From Homalodisca vitripennis (Eukaryota > Arthropoda > Insecta > Hemiptera > Cicadellidae): a stretch of DNA of 64,000 nt. Below are positions 35,780-47,744 of the stretch, in pieces. The notes under the pieces are model-generated. The model did no database searches. It was not told where the DNA came from and saw nothing but the letters and a program-made list of their open reading frames with translations. Location of the stretch: contig NW_025777581.1 in NCBI RefSeq assembly GCF_021130785.1, forward strand, positions 1 to 64,000, written 5' to 3'. Made by a program: the position numbers and the translations under genes. Numbering within the stretch: the stretch's first letter is position 1; every line of letters begins with the position of its first letter.

Positions 35780-37550
35780 GAATGATCAGAGCTGCTAAGG
35801 CCTATGTTTCCAAATCAATTATTTTCTCTAAAAATGTTTCCAAAACTGTATGGAACATCATAAATAGCACTAATCAACAAATTAATCATATAAAAATAAA
35901 CATTGGGAATAGGCTTGTGGAGGATCCGGTGGAGATTGCGTATGATTTTAACAGATTCTTTGCATCTATTGCTTGTGACATCTTTGCCACTCATCCCCGC
36001 AAGAAAACCCTAGGCGGAGACAGTCTCCAACAACTTCAATGGCACTGACACTGAAGTGCAGGATGAAGTGATTAGAATCATTCAGCAGCTCCCAGCCGAA
36101 AATCCAACGATCTAAATTGAATATATGTTTGGCTCTTAAAACAATGCTTAAAGCATATCGTAAAATCATCGCAATAAATTTATATTTCAGCCAAGGAGTT
36201 TTTCTCTCACTCCTAAAACTCAAAAGTAAGTCAAATTTTCAAAAAAGGTTATCCTTTCTCCACTCATAATTACCGGCCTGTCTCAATTTTGCTAGCCATG
36301 AGCAAAATATTTGAAAAACTATTCCTAGCGGAAATGCTTCGATTTCTGAACAAGTACAAACAGTTTTTTGATGACCAATTTGGCTTCAGAAATGGCAAGT
36401 CAATTAAAGACGCTCCCTTGAGTCTAGTAGACAAGGTTTTAGAGGCGATTCCACATTAAGTGTATTTCTCTTCTTAACTGTGCATTTGATTGTGTTGACC
36501 ATGCAGCGTTGCTTGATAAATTGGAATCTTATGGCATTCGAGGTGCACCTTTCCAGCGGCTCACATAATTTCTAAACCACAGTATACAAGTAGTTTAAAT
36601 TTATAACAAATGCTCTAAACCAATGCAGCTGAGCTATGGAGTCCCATAAAGTGCTATCATAAGTCCAGGTCTTTCCCTTATATATGCCAATGACATGGAT
36701 CATTACTTCAGAACGGAAGATTTGTGCAGTACCCTGATCACACGACTCTCTATTTCACTAGCAAATTAAAATTCTGAAACAGCAGACTTTTGTTGAGACC
36801 AACAACTGCATCCAGCATTTGAACAGCCTCAGTCTTAAAACAAATGCCTCTAAATGCAGTTTTTTTTAAATTTTGCTTTACCAGTAGACAGGAGTGATGG
36901 TCCGACTGTCATAGAAGAAGATACCATATTGGAAGAAGTGTACTGTTTGAAATTCATGGGAATATACTTAGATCGAGGATTGACCTGTAATGATCACATT
37001 GATCATGGTTTTTTAATTATCCCCAGACATTTATGTTTTGAGATCCTTAGCTAAATACTGCCCTATTCAGGTTCTGATGACGGCTTACTATGCCTTGATT
37101 TAACCCTATCTCTCCAAAGGGTTTGTTGTTGTTATAAGCTTTTGCAAACAATCAAGTCATGAGAGCATTTAAAATTTAAAAAAGTTATTTTCATAATCGG
37201 ACAATTGAAACACAGAGAGTCTTGTGAGGAATCCTTCAAAAATGTGTAACTGTTAACACTGCCGTGCCTCTCTATCTTGGAAACAACATTGTTTTGTATC
37301 TAAATGAGCTATGATACTTCGTCAAGATATTCATATATACGCGTTTAGAGGCAGATATGACTACCGAAATGGGAGCACAAAACTGAAGTCTATGAACATT
37401 TACCTTTGCAGGTAGGTGTTAATTTAAAAAAATGCCAGATTCTACCAAAACTGCCCAACGCCCAAAGTGTTAAAACACGTTTAAAACACTGTTTAGTGTC
37501 ACGGCGGGAGGATTGGCAAATGGATGGAAGTATGTATTAATAAATTGTAT
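35780..37550 (+). pseudogene. Non-LTR retrotransposon (LINE, Jockey/CR1-like) ORF2 fragment, RT region
   Basis: The open part at 35782-36048 reads AKAYVSKSIIFSKNVSKTVW and later EIAYDFNRFFASIA, the linker between endonuclease and RT in Jockey/CR1-type LINEs. RT follows across frameshifts: PVSILLAMSKIFEKLFLAEM (about 36275-36340), DDQFGFRNGKS (about 36370-36400), LNCAFDCVDHAALLDKLESY (about 36470-36535), then a GVP block with a broken RT core. Where the YADD catalytic motif should be, the sequence reads QYPDHTTLYF. A tail with YLNELCYFV and NTFKTLF (about 37290-37490) resembles the C-terminal part of such ORF2 proteins. Many stops; inactive. Its right end nearly touches the next LINE, which is on the other strand. 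Confidence 0.78.
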
Positions 37551-37564
37551 GTTTGAGTCAAATT

Positions 37565-37768
37565 TGTTGTGGTATGTATGTTTAGACATATCTTCCTAGC
37601 ATCTTCCAAGAATCGGTTGTATGGTCTTGTCTTCATTAAATATCAAGCTATATTTTATGCAATACTCTTGAGATGGGCTTAGTGTAATAAGTTTTGCAAC
37701 TTCCAGTTGATCAGCCAAACAACTGCTAACCTACAGGGCAGTGTTATCTGCGTATATTACAGCGTTAC
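37565..37768 (-). pseudogene. LINE RT fragment, distal half (split by copia insertion)
   Basis: On the minus strand this reads CNAVIYADNTAL, then LADQLEVAKLITLSP and LIFNEDKTIQPILG. It is the catalytic YADD block of a LINE RT (here YADN) and the following lNxxKT motif. Its right edge is the 5-bp duplication GTTAC beside the copia LTR, and the RT continues upstream at 41243-41830 on the other side of copia. The last catalytic Asp has become Asn. Confidence 0.72.
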
Positions 37769-38007
37769 TGTTGTAAATAAATAGTCAGAGGATTAATAAT
37801 CAAGTTAATGTTTATTAATTAGCAAATATATACACATTAAGCACACCGACAATGTAACACGTGGAAGACGTACGGAAAAGAATAATAATATTTAACTATA
37901 TCAGCTGTTGTAAAAGTTGGCGCATGCGCACGTTGATTTCTTTGCCGTCGTAGTGTGTTTCTGTGTGAAACTCCGATACACGCGGGTATTGTCAATTATT
38001 TACAACA
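37769..38007 (-). repeat. Copia 3' LTR
   Basis: 239 bp, TG...CA ends, almost identical to the 5' LTR; one difference lies in GTGTGTTTCTGTGTG against GTGTGTGTCTGTGTG and one in the following AAACTCC against AAACACC. The adjacent purine tract on the coding strand, GAGGAGGGG (38008-38016), is the polypurine tract that primes plus-strand DNA. Confidence 0.95.
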
Positions 38008-38064
38008 CCCCTCCTCAATATCTGCGTGGATCGGTTACTTCAGACCCAAGGTCCCACAATGTTG

Positions 38065-40873
38065 TCAGTGTTTGATTGATGGTAGCGATTTCGTGAAAAT
38101 ATCGGCTACCATTTCGTCCGTCGGTATATGTTCCACCTTGACTACTTTCCAAGTCCCATATTCGAGATGTGACTTCACCTCGTCCATGATAGCACGCTTC
38201 CATAGCTCAGCGTCATCTCCAGTTAATGCTTTATCTGTTTGCACGTCGGCATTGAACACTAACTCCTCGAAGATGTGCCTATCTTCGTTGTTGCATGCAT
38301 CAGAATCGCAGGAGTCTTTTTGCTCGCGGTGTCTCTTTCCAACTTGCACAAAGGATGATTCTAACGGCCTTTTCAAAACACGACCTTGCTCGTCGTCAAT
38401 GAATACGTCGTCGTCACCAGTATTCATATCTTTTCCGCGGCCTGATCCAGTGCTAGAGACACTTTCGGGTCTACGATACTTTCGTGGACGGCCTCGGCTG
38501 CCGGTCCATATCTTAGGCGGTCTGCCGACTCTTTTTCTACTGACGATGAAGATCTCCCCGTTTTCCTGCTCGTTGACGATTTCTTTTTCTTCTTCTTCTT
38601 CGAATTCAAGTGGGTCCAATTCGACCTTCGCGTAGATTATCTCTGGCTTGTCCTGAATTTTCGATTATTGATTCTCAAAATATTTATTTTTTATCGACTC
38701 TTCCAGTGGATTAACGTTGGCTCTCGATGACCCCATATTCTCGTCAAAACATACATCTCGAGTCACGACCGTTTTTCCAGTATCCAGCCGCACTCTGTAC
38801 GCTTTTGATTCCAGGTCGTATCCTATGAATCTACCTGCAGCAGCTCTCGGGTCCATTTTTCCAAGTCCGACTGTTTTATTTAACACGTACGCTTTCGAAC
38901 CAAATATACGCATGTGTTTGAGGTCCGGCAACTTGCCGTGCCAAATCTCGTACGGGGTTTTTCCACCGATACATGTACTTGGACATCCTGATATAATTCG
39001 CCGTCGCAATGGCTTCAGCCCAAAATGATTCTGGCATCCCGGTCTCGATCAGCATGCATCTGGCTGTATCCAGCAGCGTTCGGTTCTTCCTCTCCGCTAC
39101 ACCGTTCTGCTCAGGTGTGTACGGCGCTGACAGTCTTCTCTGGATCCCCTCCTGCTTCAGGTACTCGTCGAAATCTCCATTTCGGTATTCCCGACCGTTA
39201 TCCGAATGTAAAAATTTAATTTTTCGGCCAGTAAATGTCTCAACAAAATTGTTATATTCTTTGAACTTACCGAGTACTTCGGATTTCTTCTTCAAGAAAT
39301 ACACCTCGCACCACGTACTGTAGCCATCGGCAAACGTCACCATGTACTTCGATCCGCCGTTGGAATTTGCCCTCATTGGCCCGCAAACGTCGGTATGTAC
39401 AATCTCCAGTGGAACTCTACTCCTGTCAACCCTTTCTGTGAACGGTCTGGCAGCCTGCTTACCGCGACAGCAAACGTCGCATACTGTTGCTTTGCCCTTG
39501 AACGACAAATTTATCCCGGTTGCCAGCTGCTCATCAAATAATTTATTGACTGCATCCATGTGTATATGCCCAAGTCTCCTGTGCCAAATTTTCGGTGAAA
39601 TTTTTGCCCCTTTTCTAAAAGGTTTTTGACTAGACGTGTCCTCAGAATTTGCTTGCGCTCGCGTAACCACCTGCGCATGTTCATTATTTTCTTCTCTTAC
39701 AAAGTACAGGTCTCCCACTCTATCGGCGATAATCACGGTTTTGCCATCTGTATTACGTACCTCAGCTAATTTGTCATTGAAGATTACTGTATTACCTTTG
39801 TCAGTAATCTTCGATACCGACATCAGATTAGTTCTTAATTCCGGTACATACAGCGTGCCATGCAAGTTCGCAGTTGAAATAACTCCACCACTTACATTTA
39901 TCTTGGCTACGCCCTTTACATTTGCAATTGTCGATGCTTCTGTTGCTAACTTGAGCACCGAATCGCATGTCACCGTATCTTCAAGAATATCCTTGTCGCC
40001 GCACATGTGAGTTGTGCATCCACTATCCAAACACCACTTGGATTGGCTATGACCTTGAACCTTGTTGACCTCTTCTCGGTTCAGTTCCGAGATGTAAAAA
40101 TCCTGTGCTACCCTAGCACTTCCTTGTGTTGATCTTCCATCCTCCTTTTCAGGACAATTTTTGGCAAAATGGCCAACCTTGCCGCATTTGAAGCATTTTC
40201 CCTTGAAATTACCTTTTTCGCCGCCACCGCCACGTCTACCAAAATTACGTGTTCTGGATCTGGCCATGAATGCTTTGTCTTTGGCGTCTTGTGAATCGCC
40301 TACCCTGGCCAAACATTCATTTAAGATTTTTATCTTGAGCTCTTCCGGCTTTGGCAATTGATCACGACTCTCGATTACGCATCTAAAATTCTCAAAACTT
40401 GGTGGCAAACCGTGCAGTATCATAGTAGTTAACAGATCTTCATGAATCTCGATATCTATTTCCGCCAATTTGTCAACTACGTCGAAGAAGTTGTCCAGGT
40501 ACTGGTGTATACTTTCCCCCTCCTTCACCTTGTGCACGAACAGCGACTTCAATAACGTGGCTTTCCTTGCCGGCCCTTTTGATGCGTAGATCGTTTCAAG
40601 TTTCAGCCACAGCTCACGAGTTGTCTTACAATTTTTAATATTTTTCAACTCTGATGGCGCCATCGCCAAAATGATGCTTGCCTGAGCTGATTGATCTCCA
40701 TCTTCCCACTTGACTACAGCGCTTCCATTTCCAACACTTTCTGCCGGTTTCTGTAGACTTCCATCGGCATACGGCCATAATTTCTTCTGAATCAGCAATG
40801 CCCGAATCTGAATTTTCCATGTGTCGTAATTGTCCTTCGACAGTGCTTGTATATTGCTACTTGTACCAGCCAT
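38065..40873 (-). pseudogene. copia gag-pol, RT/RNase H deleted, one frameshift and one stop
   Basis: The start at 40873 (MAGTSSNIQALSKDNYDTWK) is the usual copia Gag opening. In order follow a Gag with UBN2-like features (residues about 1-210), a CCHC knuckle CFKCGKVGHFAKNC (about 224-240), protease LDSGCTTHMC (about 281), the GAG-pre-integrase WHRRLGHIHM, and an integrase with all three acidic residues: HTDVCGPM, HSDNGREY and QNGVAERKN. Near 38985 a frameshift moves the integrase C-terminus (PYEIWHGKLP, RFIGYDLESKAYR) to another frame, and a TAA at 38667-38665 interrupts it. The linker then runs to KSHLEYGTWKVV and joins directly, in frame, to KVEHIPTDEMVADIFTKSLP, normally the extreme end of RNase H. 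About 1.5 kb of RT and RNase H is therefore missing. The copy cannot reverse-transcribe itself. Confidence 0.92.
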
Positions 40874-40982
40874 CCTTTTTAGGTTACACAAACCACTTTT
40901 TAACACAACGTGATACACACACTTAATTTCACTTTTACTGACTTTTATTAACTTTTAATGCCCAACACTATCACACAAACGT

Positions 40983-40998
40983 TTCTGGGCCCATAACC
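40983..40998 (-). other. Copia primer-binding site
   Basis: Directly inside the 5' LTR the coding strand reads GGTTATGGGCCCAGAA. This is the copia-type site that pairs with an internal piece of initiator tRNA-Met, as described for Drosophila copia. The assignment is from memory of that family. Confidence 0.75.
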
Positions 40999-41237
40999 TG
41001 TTGTAAATAAATAGTCAGAGGATTAATAATCAAGTTAATGTTTATTAATTAGCAAATATATACACATTAAGCACACCGACAATGTAACACGTGGAAGACG
41101 TACGGAAAAGAATAATAATATTTAACTATATCAGCTGTTGTAAAAGTTGGCGCATGCGCACGTTGATTTCTTTGCCGTCGTAGTGTGTGTCTGTGTGAAA
41201 CACCGATACACGCGGGTATTGTCAATTATTTACAACA
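40999..41237 (-). repeat. Copia 5' LTR
   Basis: 239 bp with the same ends as the 3' LTR; the target duplication GTTAC follows at 41238-41242. It should carry the element's promoter, but I see no clear TATA/initiator pair. Confidence 0.95.
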
Positions 41238-41242
41238 GTTAC

Positions 41243-41830
41243 ATAGTGTAACTCTTTTTTTGGTGGACTTTTAATCTGTTGCCTGTCTGTTTTAAATTAA
41301 CTTGGAATTAGAAAGAGAAGAAAATAAAATAATAAATTTAATTATATTGTAGATGAACGAAAATGCAGAAGAGGATTCTGACATTGATAAATATTAAAGG
41401 TGAATGGGAATATCAGCAGTGTATAAAGCAAACCAGGCCGGTCCTAGCACTGAGCCCTGTGGCACTCCTATTTTTATCAGTAGTGGCTTGGATCTGTAAG
41501 CTCTTCTAGTGCATGTACAACTTCTCTCTACTCAACCATCTTCCTGCAGCTGCTTATATGGCTCTTAAACCACTTTTGAGTTCAGTCCATGGGATCAAGG
41601 CTGTCAAAAGACTTAAATCTAGAAACGTATTTATAAAATTGTTTTTCCAGCATCCATGTTGTCGATCTTGTTTTGATCATATCATTTAGAGCAGTTGTAG
41701 TTAAATATTCAGGTATAAAGCCGTGTTGCTCTTCAAGCCTGATATTATTGTCTTGAAGATGACTCCTAAGCCGCATTAGCACAATCGGACGAGCCTGTCA
41801 CTATCACAACATGATCTTCTAACTTCTTCC
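41243..41830 (-). pseudogene. LINE RT fragment, proximal half (split by copia insertion)
   Basis: On the minus strand: RSHLQDNNIRLEEQHGFIPE with YLTTTAL (the HGFRPGHSTTTAL block of Jockey/CR1-type RT) at about 41670-41780, then, after frameshifts, KIGVPQGSVLGPAWFALYT and ADIPIH at about 41405-41475. The next RT motif, YADD, is found at 37768 and below, on the far side of the copia element. About 150 bp between ADIPIH and the copia boundary is not alignable to RT and may be a further small insertion. Confidence 0.75.
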
Positions 41831-42599
41831 CCTTCGTTCAACTGCTTGTCAATATCGATGCACACGGCATATTAGTTCATTGGCAACGTACTTATTAGTT
41901 GCATTGCACGCAAATTAATTGTGAGAATAATTGTGATTTTGATGTATTGTGTGGTTCGTGATTATTTCATGTGTCACCCTAAGCGTCTGTAGTTGTAGAG
42001 TTGTTCTGTGAAATTTTATATTGATTATGTTTAATGTATGACACAGATTTAAATAGTGTCTAGAGAAAATGACAAAGATAGGAAATTTGAAAGTGGTTAT
42101 AAAGAATATAAGAAAAAGGACAAACATTAAAATATTTTAAAATCACAACAGGGTGCCTTAGTTAGATTTAAAAACAAGATGGAGCTGAAGATTGCTTGAG
42201 TGTTGACAATAAGAAAACTTAAATAGATCTACGTATTCCAAGAACAAGTAATAATAAAGAAGTAAATTATTTTGAAATGTTGAAGATGGAGCTTATATTG
42301 GCTACAGTTAACTTATTACATTTAAACACATAAAACCATATTGGTTTTAAATTTAATAAGTAAATTATTGTTTTTCACATTAATGGTCCAGATGTTTGGC
42401 CTATAAAAAGACCATTTGCAAGTAAATAATTTTAGTTTTCTTAAAAATTCAGAAAAAAGATATATATTTTTAACTAAATATTACAGAGTCGTGAGCAATG
42501 GAGTAGATATTCATAGGAAATGAGCTTGTGTATAGTAAAACTAGTAACAAGGGGTTTTGTTTTTCCGGTAAATTATTTGGTAACAACACTGGGCCTCAA

Positions 42600-44150
42600 T
42601 TAGCTTACGAAAGGTACAGTTATTAGGTACATCTTGACCTTGAAATCCATGAGACGTCACCAACGATCATGGTGAGAACGATAGACAGTGGAAGGAATGT
42701 GAAATAGATTTAAACAAAATGTTAACTATTGATACAAAGCACAGGAAAGTAATAAATAGAGAAAAAGAACACTTACTTTTTATCTCTTTTATTTATTTTT
42801 TTATCAAAAGAATTATTAATGTTATTACACATTTTACAGAAAAAATTGCTTTCATAGGATCAAACAGCGAACTATAAGAAACGAAACCAGATCAATTTTG
42901 AGACCGATTGAAACATTTGTTTTTGTCAATCAAGAGCATGCTAGGTGAATTCGATCATCTGAAATTCATGATCACTATTTAAGGGTGAACATTCAAATCG
43001 AGATAATACAGCTGCCATCTTAAAAAGTTTAAATCCAAGAATGTTACGGACATAAAAGCAGCTATTTCTCAGTAATGTTAGATTGCACACATGACCTTAG
43101 CCACGAGGAGAACAATCCCAGGTGATACGATGTGTGATAGTTGGTATCAATGAAAGCTCTTTTCTTCAGAAAGGAAACGAAAGTGTATGCATCGAAGAAC
43201 ATTTTCTTGGCTTTTTGACGTTAACTCAACAAGAGGAAAAAATCTAACTGATGTCCTTCTACAAGGGTTAGAAGACATTTATTCGAATTCAAGGTCTATA
43301 TGAGAAATGGTTATGGCAGCGGATCAAACATAAAAGGTATCCACTCTAGAATACATGCAAGGTTCTTGGAAATAAATCTAAAGGCTGGTGTGCTGTTTAC
43401 AGTAAACACTGTTAGCAAAAACTTTCAGGCTCAAAACTGCACCTTGGTACTGCGTTACAGTTACTTAAAGGGCTAATTCAGTTTATTTCTGAAATTTAGA
43501 GTTGAAGGTTTCGTGACGGCAGCATTCTTAGCAAGAGAACTTGGTGAAACTCTGAGTGAAGAACCAAAGTTCAAAGGAGTCACACAGATAAAAAAATAAA
43601 TACTGTTTAAGTACGAGGGAGAATATGAGCTTAGGTCAGAATCTGACGAGCAAACATTTAAAGTTTAATAATTTTTCGTTATTGCAGATACTGCCGTACA
43701 GTCCTTGAATAGAAGGTTTTAACAAATTGACCTTTTTGATACTATGTTTGGATTTTGTATCGTGTTAAAGAACTACAAGTGATAAAAGAAGACAAATTGT
43801 TTCAAAAGTTTAAAGATCTAGAATCGTTCCTAAATTGTAAAGAAGAAAAGGATGTTTGTGGAAATGAACTTTTTTCTGGACTCATGGTTTTCCGTGAGCT
43901 CCTACCGACGACGTAGGTAGGAAAAGCTGCTGGGATTTTAAGATTTATGATCAGAAATCAAAACCCTTTTTCCAACTCATTCATAGTGTATAGAATTTAA
44001 ATTTATCATACCTGTTACCGTAGCAAGTGCGGTAAGGATTTTTACAAAGTTATCACAGAGATGATTGACAGCCTATCCACACCTATCCACAATGACTTCC
44101 GCTGCTCTTCTGTCGCAAATCAAGGGTGCATTTGGTAGGAGATGTACTAG
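42600..44150 (+). pseudogene. hAT transposase, ZMYM-like, second and unrelated copy, heavily decayed
   Basis: Across many frameshifts the plus strand can be followed as a ZMYM-type hAT protein: TIDTKHRKVINREKEHLLF (about 42720-42780), a KIAFIGSN block (about 42845), SYFSVMLDCTHDLSHEEQ (about 43060-43110), HFLGFLTLTQQEEKNLTDVL (about 43200-43255), a degenerate GYGSGSNIKGIHSRIHARFL block (about 43305-43365) and LIYHTCYRSKCGKDF-like wording where the C-terminal ERSF block is expected (about 44000-44040). It differs in wording from the 1.9-6.2 kb element, so it belongs to another hAT/ZMYM subfamily. Terminal repeats were not identified. Confidence 0.7.
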
Positions 44151-44163
44151 AAGGAATTATGAA

Positions 44164-44216
44164 CATTATAGCGCGCACGCACACGCGCGCGCGCTCACAC
44201 ACACAAACATACACAC
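44164..44216. repeat. Alternating purine-pyrimidine simple repeat (GC/AC)
   Basis: GCGCGCACGCACACGCGCGC followed by CA-rich repeats. A GC-rich alternating tract of this kind could adopt Z-DNA and is rare in this AT-rich window. Confidence 0.95.
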
Positions 44217-44564
44217 AATATGTATCACTAGGTAGAATATGACATTTAGGAGCCGAGTGATATAAGCATTGGTTGGAAAAAATTGGATTTGGATTAAGTA
44301 AAACGAAGCTATTTCCTAGTAGTTTGGAGGGGTAGGAGGGCGGGTATGTTGTGCTACCTTAGCTCCGCACAAAACGGAAAACGACCATGCCACTGCTACC
44401 TGGCGGTCAGATTTTGCATAACTGTCACAAAATACAGCCTTAAACTTAGTAGTGTAGCAAGAATTATCAAGAAATATAGGTTGACCACTGTTTATGTGTA
44501 AATATATATACTGTGTGGTTGAAAATTCCCGGAACGAACCCATCACTTTAGTCAATCTAATAAT
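44217..44564. other. Non-coding stretch
   Basis: Nothing recognised; an open frame on the minus strand (44316-44555) has no motif. Confidence 0.45.
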
Positions 44565-45020
44565 TGCATTGTTCGAAAGTGTTTCTATAGAAACTAAATT
44601 TATAATTATTTTAGTATTTAGTCGTTTTCAACTGTTGTGAACTCAATTAATTTTTTACAGGTCTGTATCCTTCTTTAACATTAAAGTATCTACAATAATA
44701 TCTAGCCTATACATCTCTCAAGTGTGCACATTGTGCACTTGAAAGATTCGGTATAATTCGAGTAAAAATCCTGGGTGAACTTAAAAATCGTATGGCGTAG
44801 CCTCTTTATTTATATTATTTAAATTGCAACCGAGAATCAAATACTTTTATTTAATCTTAACCGATTTGTTTGATATAAACACCCTTTTCTTGTCTAAATC
44901 TGCGCGGACTACTCAATAATTAAAAATTCTATAATCTAAAAATAAAAACTGTTATAAATTATTTGTGTCATAAAGTTCAATAAGCCACAATGAGAATGTA
45001 CGGATCTTGCCGTGTATACG
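44565..45020 (+). repeat. Dispersed repeat family D, copy 1
   Basis: Matches 47745-48155 in the same orientation. Shared landmarks in order: CATAGAAACTAAA-like, GTTGTGAACTCAATTAATTT, ATTGTGCAC.TGAAAGATT, AATCCTGGGTGAAC, CATCTGCGCGGACTA-like and CATAAAGTTCAATAAG.CAC. Class unknown. It could represent two old LTRs, but no retroelement coding lies between them. Confidence 0.7.
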
Positions 45021-47744
45021 CATATTGTCTGCGGTAGATAGCAGCACACGTGACGTAAACAGAGACATCCCAATTCTCCAACCTAATAAGGGAGGGGAGT
45101 GTTACATGGTAGAAGGGTGACGACCAGCCCAAGGACTGGCCCTAGTACCATGTACTATAATAGTAATGCTCTAAACTGGGTGCGCATAACAGTGTCATTG
45201 CAGCCATTGCTGTTGTTTCTACTAACAGTGGCGAATGCACGACAACTGTTTTAAGCACAGGCAGTCGCAATCCCTGCCAAGGTTGATCATTTGAAGTTTA
45301 AAAGTAACATTTTAATAGACATTTCCTTTGAGGCATATTTTCGCGGGATCTTTTAAAATACTCGCCAATCATAAAACAATCAGCAAAAAAGATAATGTTT
45401 TTTTATAAAAGTCCAACATGGCCGAGCAAGCATGTTGCTTGGCTTAACCATTACACGTTTGTTAATTATTTTTTACAGCGTTCTGAACAAATGTTTATAC
45501 TATATGCAAATTAGTTCAGAATTAGTTAGAAACACTAATACAGTTTTTGTAAAGCAATCCCGACATGGCATATCGCTTGGCTTGGCCACTACCTTTTTGT
45601 ATACAACTATTTACTGTTTCGAGTAGGCTACAAACTCTAATTCGTGATGCGATCTTTTTCATGAAATCCCTGCGTTACGAGCTAGCCTGTCACTGGTCTG
45701 ACAACATATTTCTTTCATACAACGTTCTGTATTAAGTGTATATTCTAATACTGCTGTAAAAATTTGTACACAATGAGTGCAAAAAAGTTACCTGCCTATA
45801 TGTTCATTTAAATAAAATTTACACACGCCCGAGCCATAGACATGGACATCGTTACACATGAAATATTGTTCTTTCTTTGGCGCCGGAAAGAATATTTTTG
45901 TTTACAAGTCAATTTTATTGCCAGGTTCTATTACAATCTTCATGCTTAAATCATTAAAATCTATAAATCGGTATCAATGAGCGTTACTGACTGAATGTTA
46001 CCCTGCGTTACTGTTCTTCCTCTATTTAAAAATTTCAATTTACCCAACTTAAAAAACTGTAACCTAAGTAATACGGTACTTAATAAATTTAAGTAAAAGA
46101 TAGTGATTGGTGTCTGATCAATGGCCAAAATGGGTTAAATCCATTTGTAATAATTACTGCAAATGTAACCGGCGAGATGTACAGAAGGATCCTGCTCCTT
46201 TTGTCAAAAAAAGATTACCTTAGGGCTTTTTATACCTGAAGAAGATAGAATCCAATCCTCGAAACGTTAAGTTGTATTTTTGTAACATTATCTATGCCCT
46301 AAGAATTTATGAAAATTCTTTTTACGACCACTAGCGATGTGAACACGTTCATGTTGACTGTAAACTTGCGCAAATCCCACACTCCCCATTAACACTGGTG
46401 CCAATCTACCTGAATCTAATGTTTTGGATTAGATATTTTATATTGTAGCTTTACAAAAGTTAAGAACAGCCATATTTAGATATTCAGAATTTACCAACCC
46501 TCCATATTATAACTTGTATGGAATGAGTATGTATAATTTCAAGATTATGTAAGGCAAGCCTTAGACAATCTACATCACCAGAAACAAATTTCCCTTAACG
46601 AGTAAACTAGAAATATTGCAAGAAAATAGGCAGAATATATAAAGTTAGACGATAACAAAACACACCAAATTCATGGACCTCAATGGACTATTTCTGATCA
46701 AAGGGGCGTGTGTCTCTCTGTAAACAAACAACTGTTGGTGTAAGCTTGCCATTATCTCTCTGTAAAATGCTCTCTTGTTTGGTTTGTTGACGCAAAGTTC
46801 GAAAATGCTAAAAGAATAAGAAACTTGTATGTTAACCCGAGACCAAACTTTCACTGATGAGTAAGTGAGATGATTTTAAACGTTTGGGATACATTTGCAC
46901 TGGAGTAATGCTCTTCCCCACCTTAGCTCTTCTTCCCCATTCCCCACTACATAATCTGTGACAACAGGAGCCAGATGTACTTGTGGTCACTTTTTCCATT
47001 CCAAAATAACTATGCTGAACTTCAACCATTGCACTCCTTTGCCGTAGGTCATAGTGTTTTCCAAAATGTCTAATTTTAAATTAATAATTCTTTTTTTAAA
47101 GTTGTTACATTGACGATGAATGGTTTGAAAGGGTAGCAGAATATTCGAAATTTGCCATTATTATAAGTTACACAAAGTATAAAACTAAATTTCTAGAACT
47201 GAAATCTACCCCCTTCTTCAGGCGTAAAAACAGTAATCAATTAAAAAAACCCTTATCAATTCATGTCCACTGCCGCAATTATTAGTTTATAAACATTTTT
47301 ACTCTACCAGAGGTAAATAAAATATGGCATTTAGAGCTTCGGTACATAGCCAGAAGGTCGTGAATCCTTATGAAGAAGATCCAAACTGTTGCAGTTTTTA
47401 TAACTTACAATAAAATTCAGAGCTTTAGATAAATTCAAACCTAATTTTAATACGATTTGGAAAATATGTCGTATTAAGGTGTCAAAGTATTTTATTCGGT
47501 AGAATGCATACACTTAAGGCAATGACATTAGTACACTTCATTTCATAAATTCAACTTACAAAATAATTCCCTACAGTCTAACTTTAACATTAATATAATA
47601 TTGATTTTCGCAATCTTAATCATAATTATACAGAACTGCTTTATGAAATCATGAATTACGCTGTATAAGTCATCTGCGTCAGAAAAGAAACCGGCTACAA
47701 GTTCTAAAAGACGTAAGAGAATCTCTGCTTGACGCAACGTATTA
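45021..47744. other. Non-coding stretch
   Basis: No gene recognised on either strand. Local direct similarity exists between about 45410-45470 and 45555-45620 (both with CATGGC... and GCTTGGCTT). No exon or transposon core was found. Confidence 0.4.

Larger units (their letters stand above)
37769..41237 (-). mobile_element. Ty1/copia LTR retrotransposon, internally deleted, 3.5 kb
   Basis: A complete insertion: two 239-bp LTRs (37769-38007 and 40999-41237), each starting TGTTGT and ending ACAACA, with a 5-bp target duplication GTTAC on both outer sides (37764-37768 and 41238-41242). The element reads on the minus strand, so the right LTR is the 5' LTR. The two LTRs differ at only about two positions that I can see, implying a recent insertion. 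The internal region keeps gag, protease, integrase and the end of pol but lacks reverse transcriptase and most of RNase H. It is inserted in an older LINE. Confidence 0.95.

Noticed and set aside
37955..40361. Several plus-strand open frames of 60-226 codons
   Set aside because: They are antisense shadows of the copia gag-pol frame on the minus strand.
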